Assembly: GCF_024349685.1 (NCBI RefSeq)
Contig: NZ_AP025944.1
Coordinates: forward strand, 3,912,001 to 3,976,000
Direction: 5' to 3'
DNA: 64,000 bases
Origin: Pseudomonas sp. LRP2-20
GTDB lineage: Bacteria > Pseudomonadota > Gammaproteobacteria > Pseudomonadales > Pseudomonadaceae
This document shows, piece by piece, positions 39,071 through 47,525 of the stretch. A program made the position numbers and the translations under genes. Under the pieces are notes generated by a model. It was not told the DNA's origin, did not search any database, and was given only the letters and a program-made list of their open reading frames with translations. Every line of letters begins with the position of its first letter. Positions within the stretch are counted from its first letter, which is position 1.

Positions 39071-40633
39071 CTACTGTCGCCTCAACGTGTAAAGACGCAC
39101 TTGGGTATCCCCGACCTTGAGCGTGCTTACCTTGTTCCAATTACCCGGAATGGAGGCGAAATCATCGGGCGGCGCGCTGTTGCTGACCAACCACACGCGC
39201 GTCTGGCCCAAGGGTAGCATTTCAAGGCTGTCGAGATAGACCCTGTCGGCGTCGCTGTTGACCAGCGTGCCAAAGCCGTAATCGCCTGGCCGTCCGGAAG
39301 TACCATCGGCGCGTGGCGGTGTATAGAGCAGCGGCACCGAGCCGGTCTTGTTGTAGTAGACATAGCTGAAATACCAGAAAAGATCGCTGACCACGATACG
39401 GTCATTCGCCTGATAGTTTTCATTGACGTAGTTGACCAGCTTGTCGAACTGCTCATCATCGGTCTGGTAGTCATTATGCAGACCGACCAGCTCTACCGTC
39501 AGCACCGTCACCAACATGGCGAATGCGGCGTAACGAAAGTGACGCCTTAGCTGATCAATCGCGACTGCCAGTATCATCGGCAACCCCAAGGCGGAAAACA
39601 TCAAGTAGCGTTCGACCAGCAGCGGTACTTTCCACGAGACCAGAAATACGACGATCAGCGGAACAAACGTATAGATCGCCAGTAGGACATTAAATCTATA
39701 CGCACTTCGATCACACAGGCAGACAGCGCCCGTTACCAGCACCAGCGCCAGTGGCAATGCAAGGTAGAGCGGCCACCTCAGATTCTGGGCATCGCTAAGG
39801 GTCAGATACTGCCAGAGGGTCGATGGCAGTGAAGCCATGGTGATGGGCTCAATCCAGCCGATGTCGCCACCCGCCCTGAGTTGGTCAAGGTGCCGCAGCA
39901 AGTCAATCAGGCCGGGTATCCAGGGCGCATACAACATGACGATGAAGCTGTTGGCGACCCACCATGCTGGCAGTGTGACAAGTCGGCGTTTTTCGCTGCG
40001 CACGACTGTCAGATAGGCCCAGTGAGACAGCGCGCAAAGCCCAGTGAAATAATGAGTGTAGAAACTTGCCGTCATTAACAGGACATAAATGACAAGGTAA
40101 CGGTGCCGCTCAGGTTTTCTCACCCAATAGACCAGTGCAAGGGTTGCGCCCAGCAACCAAAGCCCCATCAGTGAGTACATGCGTACTTCCTGGCTATAAC
40201 GCACTGCAATGGGCAGCAAGGCCAATAACACGCCAGCCACGATTGCAGCGTGACGGGTTGCGACCTGATAGACCAGCCACATGCCCAGGCCCACAGTACC
40301 GATACCTGTCAACACGCTGAGGAACCTGATCGAAAACAGGCTATCCCCAAATGCGCCTATCCAGATGTGTAAAAGGAGAAAGTAAAGCGGTGGGTGTACA
40401 TCATGGGCACTGTGGCTCCAGATGAGCGAAGGCGAGTACTGGCTCATCAACAAGCTGGAACCCTCGTCGCACCATATGGCGGAGGCGGTTGAGCCATACA
40501 GCCGGACCAGCGTGGCGAGCAACAGGATTGGCAGCGGCCAGAGCTTTGCGGCCCATGGCGTGAATGTCTCGAATGGCTTCGCTTTGGCGGGAGTCAGGTT
40601 TTCCCCACTGATCTTGAATTCGTGAAACTTCAT
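39071..40633 (-). CDS. GT39/ArnT-like membrane glycosyltransferase
   Basis: The 520-residue protein has about ten to twelve transmembrane helices, a first periplasmic loop with the acidic IWCDEGSSLL motif followed by SAHDVHPPLYFLLLHIW, and RYSQEVRMYSLMGLW. This pattern is typical of GT-C polyprenol-dependent transferases (PMT_2). The last part is a soluble domain. Substrate and acceptor are unknown. GC content is somewhat lower than the average. The ATG at 40633 is preferred over 40669. Confidence 0.8.
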   Translation of the reverse strand: MKFHEFKISGENLTPAKAKPFETFTPWAAKLWPLPILLLATLVRLYGSTASAIWCDEGSSLLMSQYSPSLIWSHSAHDVHPPLYFLLLHIWIGAFGDSLFSIRFLSVLTGIGTVGLGMWLVYQVATRHAAIVAGVLLALLPIAVRYSQEVRMYSLMGLWLLGATLALVYWVRKPERHRYLVIYVLLMTASFYTHYFTGLCALSHWAYLTVVRSEKRRLVTLPAWWVANSFIVMLYAPWIPGLIDLLRHLDQLRAGGDIGWIEPITMASLPSTLWQYLTLSDAQNLRWPLYLALPLALVLVTGAVCLCDRSAYRFNVLLAIYTFVPLIVVFLVSWKVPLLVERYLMFSALGLPMILAVAIDQLRRHFRYAAFAMLVTVLTVELVGLHNDYQTDDEQFDKLVNYVNENYQANDRIVVSDLFWYFSYVYYNKTGSVPLLYTPPRADGTSGRPGDYGFGTLVNSDADRVYLDSLEMLPLGQTRVWLVSNSAPPDDFASIPGNWNKVSTLKVGDTQVRLYTLRRQ

Positions 40634-40948
40634 GCTTCCTCCAACCCAGCACAGCCCCTGAGAATGCATTCACGCGACATAAGGCTAGCAGTCATCGGGG
40701 CTACATGTTCAAGCTGGACCCAACATCTCAGCTGCAGCCAGCGCACGGCTACGAAGGAGTTGAAAAGCCAGAATCATTACCGTCCTTGTCGCCTGTTGCG
40801 AAAAAACAGGCTGCCACTGTGGGAACTGGCTTGCTGAAGGCCAGCCCAGGCAGCGCAGACGTTGAGGGGAAAACAATGACTTCAGCCGACACCAGGTCGC
40901 TTGACCTGGGCTGCACGTCTGATCAGATGGCAATGATATGGACAGCCA
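40634..40948. other. Intergenic region without a recognised gene
   Basis: In 315 bp between divergent/parallel genes I find only a decayed REP fragment (about 40808-40850, CTGCCACTGTGGGAACTGGC). The open frame 40705-40959 lacks a good start and homology. The promoter of the GT39 gene should be here. Confidence 0.5.
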
Positions 40949-42007
40949 TCACGTTTTAGAGAGTTCGCCGATTTTTTCCAGCCGCGCCCGCACGATATTG
41001 CGACTGATGTTCAGCAAGCGCCCGGTCTGCAGCTGATTGCCGTGGCAATACCGATACGCCGCCCTGAACACCGTCTCCTCGATATGCTCATACAAGTTCG
41101 GGACATTCTGCTCGAATAGCGCCAGCAAAGCGCTTTCCAATTCAGGCGGTGCCGCGCTCGCTGCCGGCAGGTAAGCCTGAGCAACAGGCGCCGCCACCTG
41201 TGGCCGGATATCGACCAAGTGCAGGTCCGCCGGCGCCACCACCTGATAGCGGCACACCAGCAACGCATGGTGAATGGCATTTTCCAGCTCGCGGATGTTG
41301 CCCGGCCAGCTATGTGCCAGCAACTTGCGCTCGGCATCCGGGCTCAGCGATGCCCGTTCGTAACCCAGCCGTCGGCAATGTTCTTCGATGAAGAATTCCG
41401 CCAGCGGCAGGATGTCTCCAGGCCGCTCACGCAAGGGCGGCAGGCGTATTGTTGCGACGTGCAACCGGTAGAACAAGTCCTCACGAAAATGCCCTGCCAC
41501 CACCGCATCAGCCAGGTTGACGTTGGTTGCCGCCACCAGCCGCACATTGATCGGTATCGGCGTACGTGAGCCCAGGCGCACCACCTCACGCTCCTGCAGC
41601 ACTCGCAACAACTTCACCTGCATGTTCAACGGCAGGTCGCCGATTTCGTCGAGGAACAACGTGCCGCCATTGGCCGCCTCGAACCAGCCGGCCTTGTTAC
41701 TGGTAGCGCCCGTAAAAGCGCCTTTCTCATGGCCGAACAGCTCGCTCTCCACCAGGGTTTCGGCAAATGCGCCGCAGTTCACCGCCACGAATGGCTCACG
41801 CCCACGGCGGCTGAGGTGGTGGATATGGCGGGCGACGAGCTCCTTGCCGGTGCCGGTTTCGCCGATGATCAGGGTATTGGCCTCGCTGGGCGCCAGGCGC
41901 TCGATACGGCTGAGCAGCTCCTGGGAGCGCGGGTCCTTGAACACGAGCACAGTGGCGCGTACCGACTTGGTCAGCTCGCGGGCATTTGGGTGGGTGATCA
42001 GCGACAT
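40949..42007 (-). CDS. Sigma54-dependent activator, SfnR-like
   Basis: The 352-residue protein has no N-terminal sensor domain, only the AAA+ and DNA-binding parts: Walker A GETGTGKE (49-56), the GAFTGA loop that contacts sigma54 (96-101), Walker [12 protein letters not shown] (114-124) and a Fis-type HTH ([21 protein letters not shown]). This architecture is that of SfnR, the sulfur-starvation activator of P. putida. It is divergent from the sulfonate operon, upstream of which a dyad and a -24/-12 promoter are seen. Confidence 0.88.
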   Translation of the reverse strand: MSLITHPNARELTKSVRATVLVFKDPRSQELLSRIERLAPSEANTLIIGETGTGKELVARHIHHLSRRGREPFVAVNCGAFAETLVESELFGHEKGAFTGATSNKAGWFEAANGGTLFLDEIGDLPLNMQVKLLRVLQEREVVRLGSRTPIPINVRLVAATNVNLADAVVAGHFREDLFYRLHVATIRLPPLRERPGDILPLAEFFIEEHCRRLGYERASLSPDAERKLLAHSWPGNIRELENAIHHALLVCRYQVVAPADLHLVDIRPQVAAPVAQAYLPAASAAPPELESALLALFEQNVPNLYEHIEETVFRAAYRYCHGNQLQTGRLLNISRNIVRARLEKIGELSKT

Positions 42008-42125
42008 GGGGGCATTCCTGGCAGTTGACGCGCAGCCCCATAGTGCATGAAACAAATTAGATCAAAAAATTATTAATTAATATTTAGATATTCGAATTGG
42101 AAATATTCGATTTTTCAACAATCGA

Positions 42126-42140
42126 CTGCTGCTACAGCAG
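42126..42140. promoter_or_regulatory. Candidate activator-binding dyad (UAS 1)
   Basis: CTGCTG-CTA-CAGCAG forms a perfect 6+6 dyad with a 3-nt spacer, about 126 bp upstream of the -24/-12 promoter at 42252. The same core occurs at 59727-59741. It is the best candidate SfnR-type site. Confidence 0.65.
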
Positions 42141-42251
42141 CAATCCGCCAGCACTGCCCTGCCCGCCGATCAGCAGCCCTTGCTCTTCACGCCCCCTTGC
42201 TTATGGCTGGAGCCCCTTTAGATAAAGGGCTGTAGCCACTTCACTGCATGC

Positions 42252-42267
42252 TGGCATGCATTTCGCT
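42252..42267 (+). promoter_or_regulatory. Candidate sigma54 promoter of the sulfonate operon
   Basis: TGGCATGCATTTCGCT has the invariant GG-N10-GC spacing and matches TGGCA of the -24 element. Transcription would start near 42278, 23 nt before the ATG at 42301, which has a GGAG site. Confidence 0.65.
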
Positions 42268-42300
42268 CCTGGCCTGTAGAACCTTTGCCTGGAGCTGCAC

Positions 42301-43374
42301 ATGAACAATCCCTGGCGTCACGCCCTCACCCTGCTGGGCGGCCTGTTCCTCAGCCTGGCTGCGCTGGCAGCCGAGCCACCGGCGGCGGTGCGCATCGCCA
42401 TCGTCGCCTTCACCCAGGGCGGTGCGCCAGTGTTTGGCGGCATCCCTGGGCGGGTGATCGAAGAAGGCTGGCTGGAACAGCAACTGGCCGCTCGCGGCGT
42501 GAAACTGCAATGGACCGCCCTGCCCCATGCCGGCGCCGGGCCGCAGATCAACGAAGGCTTCAGCAACGACAGCCTGGACTTTGCCGTACGCGGCGACCTG
42601 CCCTCGGTCATCGCCGGTGCCGGCCAGGTGCCGGGCAAGCTGGTGGTCCCGGGCGGCAGCGGCAACAACATCTACCTGGTGGTGCCGAGCAATTCCACGG
42701 CACGCAGCATCCAGGACCTCAAAGGCAAACGCCTGGCGCTGCACCGCGGCCGGCCATGGGAATTCGCCTTCAGCAATTTCCTGCAGAGCCAGGGCCTGCA
42801 ACTGAGCGACTTCAAGATCGCCAACCTCAACCCGCAGGTCGGTGCCGCTGCGGTGTCTGCCGGTAAGGTGGATGCCGCCGTGCTGCTCAACGAAGCCTAC
42901 GCCCTGGAAGACAAAGGCGTGGCGCGCATCCTCTGGTCGACCAAACAAGGTGCCAACGACTGGCGGCTGGTCTCCGACCTGTGGGGCACCGACCGCTTCG
43001 TGCAGCAGCACGCCGACCTGACGCAATTGGTCGCCACAGCCTGGGTGCGGGCGGCCTGGTGGATCTCCCAGGAGCAGAACCGCGACGCCTACTACGCGCT
43101 GTCCTCGCGCGCCGGCGTCAGCGAAAGCGTGCTGCGCCGTGACGACCAGGACGACCCGGTGGCCTGGAAGGCGCGCTGGGCACCGAAAAGCGATGCCCAG
43201 CTCAAGGCCCACTACGACGCCCTTGGCCAGTACGCCCTGGCCAACCGGCTGATCCGCACGCCCTACGACATTACCAGCGACCTGGCCACGGGCTTTACCC
43301 GCCAGGCGTTGATCGACCTGCAACTGACCCATTACTGGCCATCCCTCGACGCCCAGATCAGCCAACAACCTTGA
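42301..43374 (+). CDS. Sulfonate-type ABC substrate-binding protein
   Basis: The 357-residue protein has a signal peptide (LFLSLAALAAEPP) and the SsuA/NMT1-like fold: VKLQWTALPHAGAGPQINEGFSND (in the usual first lobe), SLDFAVRGDLPSVIAG and LKGKRLALHRGRPWEFAFSNFL. It should bind an aliphatic sulfonate or sulfate ester. Its SsuB/SsuC partners are not in the window, so it either uses a transporter elsewhere or works with another system. First gene of the sigma54 operon; the stop is 11 bases before the next start. Confidence 0.85.
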   Translation: MNNPWRHALTLLGGLFLSLAALAAEPPAAVRIAIVAFTQGGAPVFGGIPGRVIEEGWLEQQLAARGVKLQWTALPHAGAGPQINEGFSNDSLDFAVRGDLPSVIAGAGQVPGKLVVPGGSGNNIYLVVPSNSTARSIQDLKGKRLALHRGRPWEFAFSNFLQSQGLQLSDFKIANLNPQVGAAAVSAGKVDAAVLLNEAYALEDKGVARILWSTKQGANDWRLVSDLWGTDRFVQQHADLTQLVATAWVRAAWWISQEQNRDAYYALSSRAGVSESVLRRDDQDDPVAWKARWAPKSDAQLKAHYDALGQYALANRLIRTPYDITSDLATGFTRQALIDLQLTHYWPSLDAQISQQP

Positions 43375-43385
43375 GAGACTTTCCC

Positions 43386-44609
43386 ATGAAACTGCCTGCT
43401 TCGCTCGTCTTCGGTCTCAGCGCCCTGGCACTGTCAATCGGCGCCTTGGCCGCCGAAACCTACGCCCCCAAACCAGACCCGCAACAGGGCGATGGCCGTG
43501 TGTCGGCCTTCTACACCTGGACCAAGGCAATCCCCGCCACGCCCGGCAAACTGCTGCGCAGCGAACCGCTGGAGCAGGCCCTCAGCCTGCCCAATGCGGC
43601 CAGCGCGCAACGCATCCTATACACCTCGCTCGATGGTATCGACGGCAAGACCCCAATCGTGGTTTCCGGTGCGCTGTTCATCCCCAAAGGCAAGGCACCT
43701 GCAGGCGGCTGGCCGGTCGCCAGCTGGGGCCATGGCACCGTCGGCGTTGCGGATATCTGCGCGCCGTCCTGGGCTGGCCGCAGCTACCGCGACGTGCAAT
43801 ACCTCAATCGCTGGCTCGATGAAGGCTATGCCATTGTCGCCACTGACTACCAGGGCCTCGGTGTGCCGGGCGGCCACCCGCTGCTGAACAACCGCATGGC
43901 CGCCTACGGCATTCTCGATGCGGCCAAGGCCGTGGTCGCCGGCGTGCCGGGGCTGGCCGACAAGGTGTTGATCATTGGCCAGTCGCAAGGGGGTGCCGGG
44001 GCCTTTGCCGCCGGGGCCTATGCAGCGACTTACGCGCCCAAGCTGGGCGTCAAGGGCAGTATCGGCACGGGTGTGATCTACACCGTGGGCGCCAAGAACG
44101 TTGGTGAACAGGACCAGGACAAGGTCGACCCGGCCCTGGCCTATGGCTTCTACACCCTGCTGGCCGCGCAGCAGTATGACCCGAGCATCGATCCGCGCGA
44201 CTTCTACACCGACAAGGCCCTGCCGCTGTTCGAGCAAGCGCGCACCAGTTGCCTGTCAGCATTGGTCAGCGACGTGGTCGGCACCGGCCTGACCCCGGCC
44301 AACGCCAAGAAAGACTACAAGGGCGACCAGCTCAAGCCATGGTTGGCGCAGGTGTCGTACCCGACCCTGAAGCTTGCCCAGCCGATCTTCATTGGCACCG
44401 GCGCCGAGGACAAGACCCCCGCTGCCGCCACCCAGGTCGCGCTGATGCAGGATGCCTGCAAAGCCGGCTCGGTGGTGCAGGGCCACCTGTACAAGGGCCT
44501 GGGCCATAGCGAAACGGTGAATGCGTCGCTGAAGGACTCCATCCCGTTCGCTCGCCAGGTCATCAGCGACCAGCCGGTCACCCCCAATTGCAGCCCAAGC
44601 GTCCAGTAA
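43386..44609 (+). CDS. Secreted alpha/beta hydrolase, LIP (secretory lipase) family
   Basis: The 407-residue protein has a signal peptide (ALSIGALAAETYA) and a serine hydrolase fold with nucleophile Ser200 in GQSQGG, oxyanion-type SWGHGTVG and YQGLGVPGGHPLLNN. The C-terminal GLGHSETVNAS holds the probable catalytic His. In this operon it may release a sulfur compound from an ester outside the cytoplasm (context only). The ATG at 43386 begins the signal peptide. Confidence 0.8.
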   Translation: MKLPASLVFGLSALALSIGALAAETYAPKPDPQQGDGRVSAFYTWTKAIPATPGKLLRSEPLEQALSLPNAASAQRILYTSLDGIDGKTPIVVSGALFIPKGKAPAGGWPVASWGHGTVGVADICAPSWAGRSYRDVQYLNRWLDEGYAIVATDYQGLGVPGGHPLLNNRMAAYGILDAAKAVVAGVPGLADKVLIIGQSQGGAGAFAAGAYAATYAPKLGVKGSIGTGVIYTVGAKNVGEQDQDKVDPALAYGFYTLLAAQQYDPSIDPRDFYTDKALPLFEQARTSCLSALVSDVVGTGLTPANAKKDYKGDQLKPWLAQVSYPTLKLAQPIFIGTGAEDKTPAAATQVALMQDACKAGSVVQGHLYKGLGHSETVNASLKDSIPFARQVISDQPVTPNCSPSVQ

Positions 44610-44621
44610 GGAGGCCAGCCC

Positions 44622-45821
44622 ATGAGCATCGAATTCTTTACCCGCCTGCCCCTGCATGGCGAAACCCAGTTTCTCCCCGGCGACCCGCGCAACCGCGGCG
44701 ACTGGCATGCGGGCGGGCCCAGCACCGGTGCGGTGTCGGGGTTTGCCGTGGGTGACCACTTCAGCTATATCGACTACCTCGGCCAAATCGCCCGCGCCGC
44801 TGAAATAAACGGCTTTGGCGGCGCGCTGATGGTCAACGCCCCCACTGGCGAAGAACCGTGGACGGTGTGCTCGCTACTGGCCCGGGAAACCCGCACGCTG
44901 AAGTTCGTCACCGCGTTCCAGCCCTATCACTACACCCCCTGGGTGGCCGTGCAGCAGGCCGCGACCTACCAGCGCGCCACCGGCAACCGCCTGGTGTGGA
45001 ACATCATCAATGGCGGCTCGGATGCCATCCAGCGCCAGGTCGGCGACTTCGAAGACCATGACCAGCGCTACGCCCGCGCCACCGAGTTCATGGACGTGGT
45101 GCGCGGCTACTGGCACCACGAGCAGTTCCATTACCACGGCACCTACTACCGCGCCGAAGGTGGTGGCCTGCGCGGCCCGCTGAAAAAGGCCGAGCTGCCG
45201 CTGATCTGCACGGCCGGCTCGTCGGTGGCAGCACGGGAGTTCGCCGCCAAGCACGCCGACTTCTACCTGATGCGCGCTGAACACCCGGACGAGATTGCCG
45301 CGCTGATCGCAGATATCCGCGCCCGCGCGCTGAAGTGGGGCCGCACCGGTATTCGCTTCGGCCTGTCCATCGACGTGATCGCCCGCGAAACCGAAGACGC
45401 AGCGCTGGCCGAGGCCAAGCGGTTCTTCGACGAGGGGGTGGCCAAGGGCACGGTCAAGGCCCGCGCCGCTCACGCCGGCCTGCGCACGGCGCGCAAGCTG
45501 AGCTACGAGCATGACTACAACGACAAGGACGAACAACAGGCCTTCGACGACTTCTTCATCCACCCCAACGTATGGACCGGCTTCGGCTACATCGGCATCC
45601 CGCCGGGCTGCGCGCTGGTGGGCAGCTATGCCAACGTGGTGGCGCGCATCCGCGAGTACCACGGCATCGGTGTCGATCTGTTCTTCCTCGCCGGCTACCC
45701 GCACCTGGAAGAAGCCTACCGCATCGGTGAGCACATCCTGCCGCACTTTCGTGAGCAGCGTGCAGCCCTTGCCCGCCCGCTAGCCGAACCCGTGCCACTG
45801 CACGCCAGCAACGGAGCCTGA
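44622..45821 (+). CDS. LLM class flavin-dependent monooxygenase, SsuD-like
   Basis: The 399-residue protein follows the SsuD/DszA plan: SIEFFTRLPLHGE..., YLGQIARAAEINGFGGALM, TLKFVTAFQPYHYTPW, NRLVWNIINGGSDAIQRQVGDF (typical flavin/phosphate region), and FLAGYPHLEEAYRIGEHILP at the end. Such enzymes use reduced FMN and O2 to cleave C-S bonds and release sulfite. An FMN reductase is not seen nearby. It overlaps no other gene; 4 bases separate it from the following peptide-type binding protein. Confidence 0.88.
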   Translation: MSIEFFTRLPLHGETQFLPGDPRNRGDWHAGGPSTGAVSGFAVGDHFSYIDYLGQIARAAEINGFGGALMVNAPTGEEPWTVCSLLARETRTLKFVTAFQPYHYTPWVAVQQAATYQRATGNRLVWNIINGGSDAIQRQVGDFEDHDQRYARATEFMDVVRGYWHHEQFHYHGTYYRAEGGGLRGPLKKAELPLICTAGSSVAAREFAAKHADFYLMRAEHPDEIAALIADIRARALKWGRTGIRFGLSIDVIARETEDAALAEAKRFFDEGVAKGTVKARAAHAGLRTARKLSYEHDYNDKDEQQAFDDFFIHPNVWTGFGYIGIPPGCALVGSYANVVARIREYHGIGVDLFFLAGYPHLEEAYRIGEHILPHFREQRAALARPLAEPVPLHASNGA

Positions 45822-45825
45822 CGCC

Positions 45826-47379
45826 ATGGCCTGGGACGGTTACCCACTGAGCCGGCGCAGCTTTCTCGGCCACGCCGGCGTACTGGCCGGCGGGCTGTTG
45901 GCCGGCTGCGGCCCCGCCGACAACCCGAACCCTGGCGTGGCCGACGAGCCACGCCATGGCGGGCGCCTGCGCCTGGGCATCATCGACGGCAGCCAGAGCG
46001 GCAACCTCGACGCCCACAAGCCTGTCGGCAGCGGCATCGTGCGTGGCTTTGCCCTGTACAGCAAGTTGTGGGAATGGGACGAGCAGATGCAGCCACGCCT
46101 GGCCTTGGCCGAGTTCGCCGAGCCCAATGCCAACGCCAGCAGCTGGACCTTGCGCCTGAAGCCGGGGCTGGAGTTCCACCACGGCAAGACCATCGACGCC
46201 GACGATTTGATCTTCTCCATCCGCCGCCTCACCGACCCGCAGCTGGCCTCGCCCTATGCGGCGCTGCTGCACTGGGTGGACCGCGACAACCTGGTCAAGC
46301 TGGATGAGCGTACCGTGCGCCTGGGCTTTCGCGAGGGGCGCAGCTACCTGCCACTGCCGGAAACCTGGGTCAACTTCGGCGGCATCGTGCCGGTGGACTA
46401 CCACCCGGTCACCAACCCGGTCGGCGCCGGGCCGTACAAACTGAAAAGCTTCACCCCAGGCCAGCGCTCGCTGTTCACCCGCTTCGACAATTACTACAAG
46501 CCTGGCAAACCGTATGCCGATGAACTGGAAATCATCGACTTCAAGGACCAGACCGGCCGCCTGGCGGCGCTGCGCGCCGGGCAGATCGACATGGCCAACG
46601 TCATGTCCACCGAACATCTGCAGGTCCTGCAAGCCGACCCACGGCTGCGCCTGCTGAAGTCGGTGAGCGGCAACTGGTTGTCGTTCGACATGAACACCGC
46701 CAAGGCGCCGTTCGACGACCCACGGGTGCGCGAGGCGTTCCGCCTGCTGGCCGACCGTGAGGAGCTGGTGCGCCGTGCGCTGAATGGCCAGGGCCGGGTG
46801 GCCAACGACCTGTATGCACCGTTCGACCCAACCTTCGACCACAGCATCGGCCCGCGCCCCCATGACCCGCAGCGCGCAGCGCAGTTGCTGCGCGAAGCCG
46901 GCCATGAACAGTTGCAGGTGGAGCTGGTGACCACCCCTGGACCGGGCCTGGCTTCGGCCCTGGTGCTGGCCGAACAGGCCCGGCGCATCGGCGTGACACT
47001 CAACGTGCGCCAGGTCGACCTGGCCACCTTCCAGGGACCGCAGCGCGATGACTGGACCTTGAGTACCGGCGGCAGCATCGGTGCGCCGTTCCTGGCCAGC
47101 GCCATCCACACCGATGCGCCGTTCGCGGTGGCCAACAAGACCCACTTTCACGACCGCGAATTCAGCGAGGCCTTCCTTGCCGCCATGGCCCAACCGGACC
47201 TGGAGCAACGCAAGGCACTGGTGCACCAGGCGCAACGCATTCAGTACGAACGCGGCGGCATGCTGATCTGGGGCTTTGCCGACCTGCTCGACAGCGTCAG
47301 CACCCGCGTGGGTGGCGCGCAGGCAGAGCAGTCGCTGTTCAGTACCTGGCGGTTCGAGAGCCTATGGCTGAAAACCTGA
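45826..47379 (+). CDS. Peptide-type (SBP family 5) ABC substrate-binding lipoprotein, copy 1
   Basis: The 517-residue protein has a Tat-like start (SRRSFLGHAGVL) and lipobox LLAGCG, then the SBP_bac_5 fold (RLGIIDGSQSGNLDAHKPVG, FHHGKTIDADDLIFSIRR, DYHPVTNPVGAGPYKL). It is clearly homologous to the protein at 54934 in the converging operon (GNLDAHKPVG and PVTNPVGAGPY are shared). No permease lies beside this copy, so it probably delivers to the DppBCDF-like transporter at 51240-54941. Confidence 0.85.
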   Translation: MAWDGYPLSRRSFLGHAGVLAGGLLAGCGPADNPNPGVADEPRHGGRLRLGIIDGSQSGNLDAHKPVGSGIVRGFALYSKLWEWDEQMQPRLALAEFAEPNANASSWTLRLKPGLEFHHGKTIDADDLIFSIRRLTDPQLASPYAALLHWVDRDNLVKLDERTVRLGFREGRSYLPLPETWVNFGGIVPVDYHPVTNPVGAGPYKLKSFTPGQRSLFTRFDNYYKPGKPYADELEIIDFKDQTGRLAALRAGQIDMANVMSTEHLQVLQADPRLRLLKSVSGNWLSFDMNTAKAPFDDPRVREAFRLLADREELVRRALNGQGRVANDLYAPFDPTFDHSIGPRPHDPQRAAQLLREAGHEQLQVELVTTPGPGLASALVLAEQARRIGVTLNVRQVDLATFQGPQRDDWTLSTGGSIGAPFLASAIHTDAPFAVANKTHFHDREFSEAFLAAMAQPDLEQRKALVHQAQRIQYERGGMLIWGFADLLDSVSTRVGGAQAEQSLFSTWRFESLWLKT

Positions 47380-47402
47380 GCTCCAGCGCCATGCCCCCTC
47401 CC

Positions 47403-47431
47403 CCTGTGGGAGCGGGTTTACCCGCCCTCAC
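47403..47431. repeat. Short REP hairpin
   Basis: CCTGTGGGAGCGGGTTTACC followed by CGCCCTCACAG is one REP unit with a compact stem (GAGCGGGT/ACCCGC). It sits between the SBP5 gene and the TonB receptor gene. Confidence 0.65.
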
Positions 47432-47525
47432 AGAGACCGTGTAGCACATCCCGGCAATCCATAACCGCAGGCGCGGCTGCGCCCTCGTTTCTCCCACATT
47501 CCTACTATTGAACGAGGCCCAGCCA

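Noticed and set aside
40705-40959. 84-codon plus-strand frame in the gap before the sigma54 activator
   Set aside because: No good start site, includes a decayed REP, and runs into the antisense end of the activator gene.
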